Shown here: piece after piece, positions 46,811 to 58,630 of the stretch
Layout: every line of letters begins with the position of its first letter
How positions within the stretch are numbered: the first letter of the stretch is position 1
Assembly (NCBI RefSeq): GCF_031877795.1
Contig: NC_133932.1
Location: 91,975,994-92,039,993, forward strand
From: Strix aluco
Taxonomy: Eukaryota; Chordata; Aves; Strigiformes; Strigidae
DNA: 64,000 bases
Direction of reading: 5' to 3'
Program-made: the position numbers and the translations under genes
Notes under the pieces: generated by a model
The model's database searches: none
Told to the model about the DNA's origin: nothing
What the model saw: the letters and a program-made list of their open reading frames with translations, nothing else

Positions 46811-48626
46811 GCGAGTGGCGGCGGGGACAGGGGGAGGGGGCGCTGCCCGGGATACCCCCGCTTTGCTTCTCCCCCCGCCCCCTCCCCCCTCGCCTGACGG
46901 GACCCCAAGCGCTGCCCGGCGTGCTCGGACGGGGCAGGGCAGCGTTTGCGGGGCGCTGCGGGAGCGTAACCTCCCACACACCCACCCGCGGAGTGGGGGG
47001 AGCCTGTCGTGCCCGCTGCCGGCTCGTCCCGGGGCTGCACCAGCGCTGCACCGCGCCCGGCAACTCGGGCGGCTGCAGCGCCCGCGGAAAGGCGGCGGGG
47101 GGGCCGCGGTCCCGCGTGGCCGTGGGGCGCTGTGCCACCCCCTGCCCGAGTGCCGGCGCGCCCAACTGCCAGCCCGGGGGGCGCCGGCCCCCGCGACACG
47201 CGGGTGCGTTGGGAGATGGAGCCCCACTCTCCCCAGCCCCCCTTCTGTGGGGAGGCCTCTCATCCCGCAACAGCTCCGTGACAAGCCCACAATTTGCTCT
47301 ACGAGTAAAATGCAGAATTTATGTTAAACCGGCCTTAGAGAGGTGTAAATGCATGAAAGAAATCGCGTAGCCAGGATTGTGCTTTCTCGCAGACCCCCGG
47401 TCCTGCGGAAACCATCGGTTGTGACCAGTGGGCACTAGTTTGGTCACAGGTCACGCTAAGGACACCTGGCTGTGCTCAGGCACACTCAGTAGTGCTACAA
47501 ACAACCCTAGGTTTGGGTGGAGACATTGTTGATAAAGTGCCAACCTGGAAAAAAAGACCTAACAGTAAGACTGTATTTTCCTGACTCTCTAACAGGCTTT
47601 GGCTCGCGCATCAAATGTGCAGCAGTCTTCTTTCTCCTCCCTGCTTAGAGCATGTGAGCGATGGCGGTTTGGCGAGTAGGTTTGATCGTTGATTAAGCGT
47701 GGTGACAGCAATAAAAAGGCCTTTCGATAACAGTCCTTTGGCTGAGTAAGTTAAGACACCTTCCCCATAGTTTTCACAGATGTGTATGGAGGAAAGAATG
47801 CATGCAGTTGGAAATGCTGGACTTTACTGAAACCATTTATCAGACTTCCTAGATCTACTGAACAGTTGCTTGGGTTTCTTTTGGGTTTGTTTTGTTTAAG
47901 TGGAGGGTAGGAAGTATTAAGAAAACGACTGAAAAGTTCTCAGTATATTAATTTTTATTTGAGCCAACATACTGCCAGAGATTATAACAAGGGAGGGATG
48001 TAGATTGCGTACATAGCTGTGGCGTGAGCCATCATCAAAGATATGGTATCCCAAGTGGAGGTAACTATGCTTAACTTGTCGGCCACTTCTGCCACTGTTG
48101 TGCTTTGCCAGAAGAGAGCATACAAAAAGAGCACGAAATGGAGGGGATTGTCTCTGGCAAGGGAGGAGCCAAAATGTCCCTTTAGGAGTCTGACCATATG
48201 GACTGAAGGGAACCAAGGTTCCTGTTGTTGGCAGAAGATGCTGAATCAAATTTATTTCTGGGCTAGGTCTGCTCTGGTACCATGAGTTTGTGAGAAAACC
48301 TCATGCTGTAAGATAGTGGATCCCTATTACTTTTGGGAACGTGCAAAATACTGCATACATTTACATTTTGGAGGCTGTTTCTGACTAAACCTTTTATCTG
48401 TATGTCTTCCCTTCTCTCCTTGTGGAGGAAAATGTCCTTACGTGCATGGAATTAAGTCAAATTGATACTATAGGTAAAGTCTTCCTATTGAACGGAGTTA
48501 TTAGTGTGAGCAAGTTCCCTTTTATAAACTCCTGTCTTGTTCTGACAATATAGTCTAAATTTTATCTGTCAATTTTTTTTTTAACCTTATCATTAATAAA
48601 GAATAAGTCCCTGCAGGAGGGCTACT

Positions 48627-48691
48627 CAGCACGTGATTTTCCAGACAAAGAACTGCAATAAGGGTAGTAGATGCACAGCCAGCACGTGATT
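48627..48691 (+). promoter_or_regulatory. Paired CACGTG E-boxes
   Basis: CAGCACGTGATT occurs at 48627-48638 and again at 48680-48691, 53 nt apart, about 1.8 kb inside intron 1. The sequence fits bHLH factors such as USF, MYC/MAX or CLOCK. Function is inferred only. Confidence 0.35.
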
Positions 48692-51600
48692 CACAAGCAT
48701 CTAACAGGTTTTTTTAAGGTAATCAGAAGGAAAAGAAGGTGGAATTTTTTCCCCTCCTGAGTTTTGTTATCAATCATTGAGGCTTGGTTGGCTTTTTCTG
48801 TGGAGGTCTCAACTCTTGATCTGGACTTAACCCTAGTCCTGAACAGATGAAATCAGGCTACAGGTTGCTAGCTCTGAAAATCTTCTTTTGAAGCTCTTAA
48901 TTTTTTGTCATAAAATAGATGTTCTTTCATGCTTTCAAGATCTTTTAAGTACGTGCTTCTGTTTCATATTGGTTACATGAGCTTCATGATGCGTATTAGC
49001 TTAGAAAGTATTTTTCACAGCTGTTATTTTAAGACGACCTCATTTTCCATCTTAGGCCATAGTCACTTCCAGCCAACGTAAGTTGGCACTGCTACTGAGA
49101 GAAGTGATCCTGTCCTCTTCAAGCCTCGACCCCTCGTTCCTTCCTCTCAGCTTTGTCCTACGACAGCACAGCTGTTTGTGCAGCCACAGAGCAAACAGGA
49201 TCGGGGAACTGACTGGTGTTAAACTTGCTTTTCCCCCACCTTTGCTGGATTAGTTCCAAACCGCTTCCCTTGTTTGCTTTTACTATGCAACCCTAATTCC
49301 TGTTACATCAAGACAGGTAGGCTGGAGGCACAGGGTAGCAATGAGTGGCCAAGAAGGGGAAGGGTCAGATAGCCTTTCCAGAAGTTATGCTGACTTCAGA
49401 CTAGCCAGAGATGACTGCAAAGCCATGGTGTTATCCATCTTGGCAGTAATAAGCTCAGCAGCATGCTAAGTCACTCTGGAATGAAGGAATGGTGCAGGAG
49501 ATATCATGTGGTCTTTGAGTGAGAAGACGGCTAGCCGTAATTTTTAATGGTGGATGTAAATTATGAAAGTGAGAGCATAATGACTGACTTCCAAGAGGTT
49601 AGTGCTAGCGTGGTAACTCAAAAAATAATGTAGGTGAGAATGAAAGTTTTTGGCTTTGAGCCCATTGCATTGTCCGCCAGCAGTATCTAGGATGCACGTC
49701 CATTCACTGTGACCACGTAAGGGGCTGTTATTTGCAGAAAAAAGCAATACTTTTTGCCAGTCCCTGCAAATTTCTTTAGCAGGTGACCAATAAAAAGCCA
49801 ATGCAGTATATGCTCTGATAACATCAGGTGGGCAGATAACATCTTCTAATGTTATTTGCCATGCCTGAAGAAAAATGAGAGAGGGAGGTGGTACAAAACA
49901 CCTTTACGTTTTACTTGGAAGTTTGCAAATTGTAGGCAGAGCTGAAAAGTAGGAGCCAGTGGGTCAACTCCTGTTCTGCAGTGGTACTTTGGCAGTATCA
50001 AACCCAGAGTTTAGCTGTCAGTATGGGGGTGGATGCTAAGATGCTTTTATTAAGAGGGGTCTCTTTCTTTTGCCCTTTAATTACAATGGGAGAGAAAATG
50101 GCTGGAGCCATCTGACTGGTGAGGATGGGAACAGAAGTTTTTGACTTTTTTTCCCCCTCAGAATTATTATAGTGTCTGCTGCTTCTTGTAACTTTTGAAA
50201 GCAACAGCCAGATGAAGTGGATGAGGGTAGTTGCCTGTTTAGTGCTGGCTACTAGCTTCTGAATAGCAGCCAGAGATTTGTTAGTTTTGTACTGCTGTCA
50301 TTTGAGAATTATGTAGGATGCACGGAGTCTGTCTGTAGACATCAGATGACAGCATTGTCTCATTTTATATTTGGCAGATTTTCTTCACAACCCCAGGAAC
50401 ACCTTTTTTTTTTTTTTAAACTGAAAGTTAAAGTTTATAAACATAGCAGGCATACCCTTCTTCCACCCACCAAGAAAAGCCCTTTTGATTTTTTTTTTCA
50501 AGCTCAACTTCAACACATTTTTACCATGAAATACTGATTTTATTCCATAAACCAGATTTTAATTGTGTGAAACAAATCAATGCTGTTTAACAGTTGCGTT
50601 GAGTTCCCTGCTCTCTGGGGGAGAGGCTTACGGTCAGATCTCTTTCTATGCTTTTCTTTTAATTATTATGTTGGTCTAGACTGTGCATTTTCTTCTTGAA
50701 ACATGAATAAGCCTGTTTTGGGGGAATTTTTTTTTTTAACCTTAACTGGCATCCTAATCTAATTATACTATAATTGATTCTTATTAGTGAAGATAGTTGT
50801 ATCCTCCAGCAAGAACTTACTTAATGCATTTTGTATTTCTTTTAGCAACCTTATAAGCAGTGATCGAAATATGTCGTTCTGAGATTTCAAAACTAATCCA
50901 AGCTAGCTGTGAAAGAAAAATGTTCTGGTGCACAGACCTCAGTAGGGTTTAGCTCTTCTGTGTGTAATCTGTAGCTGTGGTGTTTTGCTGCAACTGTGCG
51001 TTAGGGGTCTAGGCTGCCTCAAGGAGAAGCAGAAATAACGGAGCATTTTGCTGACAAAGTAAAGCTGTGATAAGAACTGGAGAAGTAGAAGGCCAGAGAC
51101 AAGAGCCAGAGGCTGCCTGTTTGTAACCCAGATCCCTGCTTTGTCATCGCTGCATGGGCTAAAAGTCAAAAATGTTTGTCTATTCCAAGACTGTGTTAGA
51201 TGCCTGTTAAATAATGTATTTCAGTAAAGCAAGGCCATAAAACAGTTTATTCTGAAAAACAAGGCATCAGTACAAAGTCTTCCATTTTAGCTATTCAAAG
51301 GAGGCTTCTAAGCTGTAATAATACCACGTTCTGTAAGGCTTCTTATTGAAGAATGTAAGTTAGAAATGTTTGAAGAAGAAAGTTCATGAACTTTACATTC
51401 ATATTTCTTCTGTGCTTTGATTTTTATGTGACATAGGAGCATGAGCTGAATGGCAGCAAAGTCTTGACATACTAAGTACGTATGTGCAGCATTGTTGAAA
51501 TTCGCATTAAAATGTTGCAGAGGTTGAGTCATCTGATAAGCTGTGTTTTGAATAGTTATAACAGACATGATAAAAAAGATGGGCTCTGGGTTTTGAAGGA

Positions 51601-51947
51601 TTATGCAGGAACTGGGAGAGATGCAGTTTGGTTGCTAGATAGACTTGAGTGCACCTTTATTGCAGAGAAAAGAGGTAACACTGTTTTCCATGAGAAAGAT
51701 AGGTTGTCCCAGTTTTATCAAGAAAACAAGTCTTGGAGAGACCAAAAAAAATTTTTCCTCTTAAGTTTGTGTGGGTCAGAATTTCATTCATGGGGTGAGA
51801 AACTGAAAAGGGAGAACTCATAACAAAGTGTGGATGCTAAAGGCTTGCAATGAATGCAGAATTGTTCTGTGAGGGCCTCATTATCTCTCCTGTTTATATG
51901 GGGCATACAGCCTCAGATGAAAAGTCTTTCACTCCCTTTTTCTGTTG

Positions 51948-51975
51948 GTTGTTTTGTTTGTTTGTTTGTTTTTGT
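51948..51975. repeat. GTTT-rich simple repeat
   Basis: Four to five GTTT units within a T/G-rich tract in TBC1D4 intron 1. Confidence 0.85.
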
Positions 51976-54713
51976 TTAAACAGTGTCTGACTTAAGATAT
52001 GGGAAATGGAACTGAAAGTTGGGAGCTTAAGGTTTCATTTTTGTTTTCCTTAATGATAGATTCAGCACTTTTTTTCTGAAAATGAGAGTGCTTCTCATTT
52101 TAGGCTTGTAGAGCTATCTTTAAGGTCCAGTTTTGAACATCTTGTTCATAATAATTTTCTCCCGTGTCCCAAACAGAAGAAATAATAAAAACATTAAAAT
52201 TGTTAACTGTTCTAAGTGGTGATATGTAGCCTCTTTATCCCTGATTAATGTTTAGGAGAGGAAAGGGAATGGTTTTAAATACTCTTATCTGCTGTGTTTG
52301 TAGAAGGAATTAATTAATTTTTCCTTTTGCAGTTCCTGAAAACCACTCCATTATTTGGGGAGTAGAAGTGACATACAGAGGATTGTATTTTCAGAAAGGC
52401 AAAATAAAATACAGAATGATAAATACATGAAATTATGGTAAGCTCACTGAGAGTGGCTGTAGGTAATACAGTGACCAGATAATAAGGGTATTTTATTTAA
52501 AGAAAGGTGCTTGTATGCATCTATGCATACCAGACCCAAGGCTCTTCTTCTGATTATCTGTTTCTATATTTTTTTGTCCTGTTAGAGGCAGTTCCTTTTA
52601 AGAATAATTAAATAGAAAACTGACTTCCAAAAGGTTTGGCTAGTTTATGTATGTCTTGGCACCAGGCAGAATCGTGATTTTTAGGGATGGTAAAAATCTT
52701 GGATCAAAATGCTTGAAGGTAGTGTTTATAAAAGTGAATGCTAAAAAAGATTCAATTTCTAAAGAGTCACTGCAGAATAGTAGTGTGACTGACTCCTACC
52801 AATCTCTGCTCTTTGCTAGAGTTTGGTATAGCATTTCATGTGCACAGCTCATCCTTCTTTGCATCTCTTCCATCCATCTTATCCATTTGCCTGGAACTCC
52901 CTGAGCATCTTGAGTTTCTCAGAGGTAAGGTGCTGAACACCACGATGAATTTCAGGGACTGATCACATAGATTGCTGTCTGGACTGTAGGTCATGCAGAA
53001 TTTTCAGCAGCATTGGCATGGTCCCCTCATGGCACCAGCTGTCCTCTGCCATCTGGCTTTGTTTCCTTTGTGGTTTCAGATACTATTTCAAGTTCAGAGA
53101 CAGGAAAAAAAGAAGTTTATTTCCTTGTGGCTTTTATCATTTGTCCCATATGTGAACTGTAGCGTCATCTACCTTCACATTCTGCACTTTTCTGAGGCAC
53201 CTTTAGCGACCATGAAGAGATGACTGGGTAAAAAGACAAGACCTACTGAATGTCATGTATAGGTCATTAAATAACATCGTGCTTGAAGGCCCCTGGAAAG
53301 CAAATTTAAGGCAACAAAGTGATGTGACTTAGTTCATAAACAGGATCTGTGCTTTTCTGTTCTGTATAGACTGTAATATAATATCTATCACCTTATGTTC
53401 TGACACAAATAGGTACATCAAGACCACATGCAATAACATGGGTTCCAAAATAAAGTAGAGCATCACTAATGCAAGATAGTGTATGATCATGTCATGAACA
53501 ACTATATCTGCTCTGAAGAGGTCTTCAAAATATAAAAAGACAATACTGAATGTCAGAGGGTGGGTTGAAAGCACGAAATGTGGAAGTGGTTACCTCAGGG
53601 ATGAATGAACTATGTGACCTCCTGTTTTGTGATGTGTTTTGGGTACCAGAGAACATGCATCAGTTTTCAATATGCACATTTTCACCCATGAACATATTGG
53701 GTTTTTTTCCCTTTCTGGGTGTATTAATTAGGTAACAACTGGTAGATCAGTGAGGTGGGCAAATAAACATTTTGGCGATCCTGTAGATCTGAAAGTACTC
53801 TGATAATTCAGTCTTCCTCTTGGCATTGGTTGGAGGTAAGCCTGTTTATGCTGTAGGGGATTAATTCTAGTACTATATTTAGGACTGCAGGTAAAAGGAC
53901 ATAAAAACCCAAACAAGCAAACAAAAACACATGCATTCACCCCAAAGGGCTCATTGTAGCCCATATTAGAGTCTTAACTTCTATTAAAATGTAGAAGTTA
54001 ACTATATATCTTGAAAAATCTAGTTAGTCTTTATTCTGAACACAGTCGTGCTTTACCAGCACAAAACCTACCATTGTCTGTAGCTGTGCTCCCTTGCCTC
54101 TGCCTCTCCACAGCAGCCCTGCCGCTTGAAGTGAACAGCGTTACATCCCGCTGTTTGATGCGAAGCCTGCTTAAAGCCATCCCTCTCTTAACTGAAATCG
54201 GCTGCTTAGTCCTCCCCTTCCCTGCTGCAGGGAATTGGGACTTCCAGTGAGAAGTTAATTACTCTGTTCTCTTCTGGAGAGGATGGTGCAGTTGGGATTT
54301 CCACTGCTCCCTGAGCAGACCCTCTCTAGGCAAAAAAGGAAAACCATGGCAGCAGCGTGGCCTCTAGGTATTATTTCACCTTCCTGAGGTGAAATTTTGT
54401 GTGTTGGTTTCTGCTGCAGTGCTTAAACATGTTTTTTCTGTCCTTTGACGTGGTTTTAGTTACTTAAGTCAATTGAACAAAAGCCTGCAACATGTACTTC
54501 AAAGGCTGTCATACCATGAAGACTGTTCAGGCAGGGTAGATGGCATATAGTAAGTACATGTATAGCATGTCTTAAATTTTGTTTCTCTGTTCAGAGCCTC
54601 TGAAAGATGTCATGAACTAATAAGTGGTTACCTAGATGCATTACAGTTCCCTTCGGTTTGGATCATTTGTAAGAGGCAAAATATTTTAGTTAAACCACGG
54701 CGAAAAGTTATAC

Positions 54714-54734
54714 TTTTTTTTTTTTTTTTTTTTT
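54714..54734. repeat. 21-nt T homopolymer
   Basis: Uninterrupted T run in TBC1D4 intron 1. Confidence 0.95.
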
Positions 54735-57700
54735 AAATGGGCCCCCAATGCCATTTAGAATCTCTGCTTAGTTCTTTGGAGGAATTGTATGTACTAAATC
54801 ATGTTTTCTGACTTTGTAAGTTACTTGTAATAGTGATTTGTCTTCATTTCCACTCAAATTTGGTTGCTTTCTCGTGGAATCCATAATTTCCTTTTTTATT
54901 ATTTTATCTCTTAAGAATTACATAGGCTTTTACAAATGATCTTTTGTGGAAATTTGGAAGGGCAATATGGCAAGGTTTTTCTTGTTCTGCATCTCTGGAA
55001 CCACTGAACATAGGTAGGATTCTACAGTAAGCGCACATTGCACTTTTCTGAAGGATTGAATTAATTTAAAACGCAAACGTGAGAGAGATCCTTGTTCAAA
55101 GTCTGTGTGAAGGACTTGTAGAAGGCATTAGGTAAGATAAAACTGGTACTCTGGAAGTGTGGCTTTTTTCCAACTCCATCATCCTGGGCTCTGTGGTTTT
55201 CCCCCTCCCATTACAGCTGACTTTAAAGTATATTTCAGTCGTGAAGTTCATTTTTGCATGATGATAAACCTTAACAAGCAGCTTGCTCTGTTACAATGAC
55301 TGGGGTTATGTTTTATTTCATTACTCTTCTTGGCAAGAACATGTAGATCTGCACAGTGCTGTTTAGAGATCCTTGATGCATTGAAAAACATGTTGTGGGA
55401 AGTCAGAATATTATCCTCTGGGGCATAGCAATGACTGCCTTCCAGACTGTTCACAATTCTGTTTTTCCTAACAAGATCAATAAATATTTATTTTTTTAGA
55501 ATGCTGAGGTTAAATATATTTCATGTACTCTGATGCCAATATGGGTTTCCTGTTATGTTCATTAAAAAAAAGAAGAAAAAAAGACCAGTGTCCCAGGAAC
55601 TTTGGGAGTAGTCAGTGGTCTGTGGGTTCTTGAGTATTTCTGAACTAGAGTAAATATTCAGTAACAGCAATGAAAGACCAGGACATGCAGTGCTAACTTG
55701 TATTTTTATATACCTTCCCATGGTTTGTTTCTTGCTTTGGTGTGATTATTCCTAACAACTTGATCTCAAGTTACCGTAGGATTTCTAAATAAAAATAGAA
55801 GTAGGGTAGTACATATTTAACAGAGCGGCACTTGCCAGAGAGGAACCAGTTGCTTTCTTTAGGACGGCTCGGCTGAAAGGGTAGAAACAATGCAGCACAT
55901 TAACTCCAACTAAGCCTTGCACTGAAAGCTGATGTATGACCTTCAGGTTGATGTCCACGGTGGATGGCAGTGCACATGCAAAGCTCTGTGATTCCTGCCT
56001 GCCCCAGCTCTGTCATAGCATGCAAAATTATGGCTTTGGTAGTCTCAGGTGAAAAAATTAATTCCTGCTAGTGTGCAGATTAGAAAGAGAAGGGATTGTG
56101 TGTACGACCTGCTGCCATACTTGACAATGGAAATAAATACCAAACTGCCCTCAGTGTCATGGTTCTTTTATGGCAATCTAAGTAGTTTAGGATACAAATT
56201 GCCAAACAAGCTATTGTAACTATACTTTAAAACAAAACCATAATTTGAGATGCTGAAATGTTGCTCTAATGTGCAAATCCCATAGCATCTGATAGGAGAG
56301 CCATCTATGGAAAAATACTGCTCTTCCTGTAACATTTGGTTTAGGCTTGTGTACAAGACTTTGTTTTCTGTGGAGAAAGATTTTAAACAAGTATCCCTTT
56401 TGTAGAAAATGATTTTGGCCTGACTTTGTGGTCAAAGTCAATGAGAGTCCCTTAATTTTCGGTGCAGCAGGACTGCAAACTTGAGCAGTGCAAAACAGTT
56501 TGTAAAGAGGATCCACTTTTTTTGTAAACTAACTACCTTATAAATAGAGGCAAGATGTTGGCTACTATTCAGCAGCACTTTTTTGGGCGAACCTTGCCAG
56601 AAGAGAAAATCAAGTGGGCCTTTCAGGCACATCATACTTTTATCTGAATTATTCATGAAGAAACACACCCAGATTATCCATGGCATATGTGTGCATGTAT
56701 TCAGATTTAGCTTTGAGGAAATTTGCTGACCTAAACATGGGAGCAGAGTGGGAGCAAGGCAACATGATTAAAGCCAGCTCAGAAGGAGTGGGTTTACATC
56801 CTGGCGCTGCGCCTTGGATTCCCTGTCTGCTTAGTGCTAGGGAGAACTAAAAATAATATCTGCAGTTTAGTGGGGTGGCGTGAAGTTTACAAAATGAATA
56901 CGCTTCCTCCATAGTGACCTTCTCTCTGCAAAATCACCACGGAAGAAGGCAATATAAAAAAATTACATAGAGTACATCATGTATGAATGCTGGTTTGTTG
57001 TGGTTTTTTTCTTTGCTCAATATGCAAGTTGTCCTTGAAAATATACAGCATCAGAGTTGGAAGTGTGAGAAATGTGGAGACCAGTCCAAACTGCTAGATT
57101 AATGAGCTTGGTGTTTCTTTATGTAACCAAGTATTTTGTTTCTGTATGTTCACCCACTGTTCTGCACTTCATTTGTTTTACTTAATATCATACACTTGCT
57201 AGTCTAAGGGAGCTTTCCGTGTTTAGTGAAAATTATAGATTAAAACTTCAGCAATCCTTTTTAATGATACCATCAATAGTAAGCTATACAGAAGCTTAGC
57301 CGTGTGTCATTTTATTTCTTATCTGAGTCTAAATTTTTTGACTTGACAAGCTATTTGATACGCTTCTGCTCTGAGTTCTCACATGACCACCATAAAAAGG
57401 TCACATTTTGAGAAGACGATTAATACTTGGATTTCTGCAGCACAACAGAGTGGATGCTTCATCTGAATTCTGTTATTTCTGGAAGTGTCAACCTCAGGCA
57501 AGCCAGGGATGTATATATGTACACTGCTGTTTATTACCTATCGAGTAATAAATCTTCAAGCATCACATTATAAACTGAATATCATAAGCTTTCCTGTTAT
57601 GCTAAGCTTGAAGAAAAGTGTCAGAATGAAACATGGCAGTGCTAATTAATTGTTTGCTAATCCAGCCTATAACATTGGAGTTTTTTCAGCTGTTTAGTCC

Positions 57701-58570
57701 TGCTGTTATGCTTTGCAATTGTACTGTTAGATTTTATACACATAGTATACCACCACCTGAAAAATTCCCGCAGAGTTCCCTTAGCTTTGACATTCATTTT
57801 GCCGATATTAAAATTCTTACTGTAGCTCTGTGAGAAGGTCAAAATACTCTGCAGAGTCCCACAGATTGTTGCCATCCTTGTAGAAATGTAGCACCCAGCT
57901 CTTGTGCATGCCTACACAGCCATGTACATAATAGTTAACACCTAATGAGGACAAACACACTGGTAAAATACTCAACTCTGCTATATAGTTTAGCCTTTTA
58001 CATAATGATTTGAAGCATGCTCGCAGCTATATCATGCTTATGAGTGGGATTACTGATTTCAAGTAGTGACAGGTAGGGTGTAAGGTTTAAACCTAGGATG
58101 ACCTGAGTTTATAGAAAGTTCAAGGTTTATTTTTGCATTACAGTCTTCTTTCCATCAGTTACAAAGTATTTAAATCTGTTATATATGTAACATACAGAAA
58201 ATACTTCCTTTCAATCCTGTACTGGGCCACTTTGTGGGGAATAAAGGGTAGGCTTCATGGTGTCCTGTTACAGAGGTTAGTTAATTCACTTGAGCATACT
58301 GCTGCCACGTGGGCTCCCCAGCCATGTTACAGGGAGCAGCGTACATAAATCGTAATGGATCACTGCTCCTGGAAGGGCTGTTGTTATGTACCCACAAGAG
58401 CCCTGCAGGAAACTATGCAGGGTCTGCTTCATGCTTTCATCCTGGGTTTAATTGCTTTGGGTTGGTTTCAGGGGACTATTCAGTCAACAACTTAAGACTG
58501 TCCAGAGTGCACTTCTCTTAAATAGGAACAAAGTCACACAAGTTGTTCCGCCCAGATTGCACAGTGTTTT

Positions 58571-58630
58571 CCTATAGGATCACCAGCTGCTAAATGTTTA
58601 CCTATAAGATCACCAGCTGCTAGATCATAC
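58571..58630. repeat. 30-bp tandem duplication with CAGCTG E-boxes
   Basis: Two adjacent 30-nt units beginning CCTATARGATCACCAGCTGC. The first 20 nt differ at one position and the last 10 are more diverged. Confidence 0.85.

Larger units (their letters stand above)
45580..47270. promoter_or_regulatory. TBC1D4: CpG island and promoter of TBC1D4
   Basis: The largest CpG island of the window, about 1.7 kb, covering roughly 700 nt upstream of the start codon, all of coding exon 1 and the first 450 nt of intron 1. Its extreme GC content produces long spurious open frames on both strands. It has G-rich GGA runs near 46100-46118 and a (GGCA)4 repeat at 46144-46162. The transcription start is not determinable by eye. 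Confidence 0.88.

Noticed and set aside
45511-47290. Open frames of 403 and 578 codons on the minus strand and 319 on the plus strand over the TBC1D4 CpG island
   Set aside because: They are Ala/Gly/Pro/Arg-rich shadows of extreme GC content around the real exon 1, with no domain; the conserved frame is 46304-46810.
47917-48285. Overlapping frames of 110 and 80 codons on opposite strands
   Set aside because: No similarity recognised; intronic and probably chance, although an unrecognised LTR cannot be excluded.
51482-51823. 113-codon plus-strand frame in TBC1D4 intron 1
   Set aside because: No family recognised, no matching splice context or neighbours, and overlapped by a minus-strand frame; likely chance.
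53329-53574. Hydrophobic 81-codon minus-strand frame resembling a membrane protein
   Set aside because: I considered a nuclear mitochondrial insertion but saw no recognisable mitochondrial motif.
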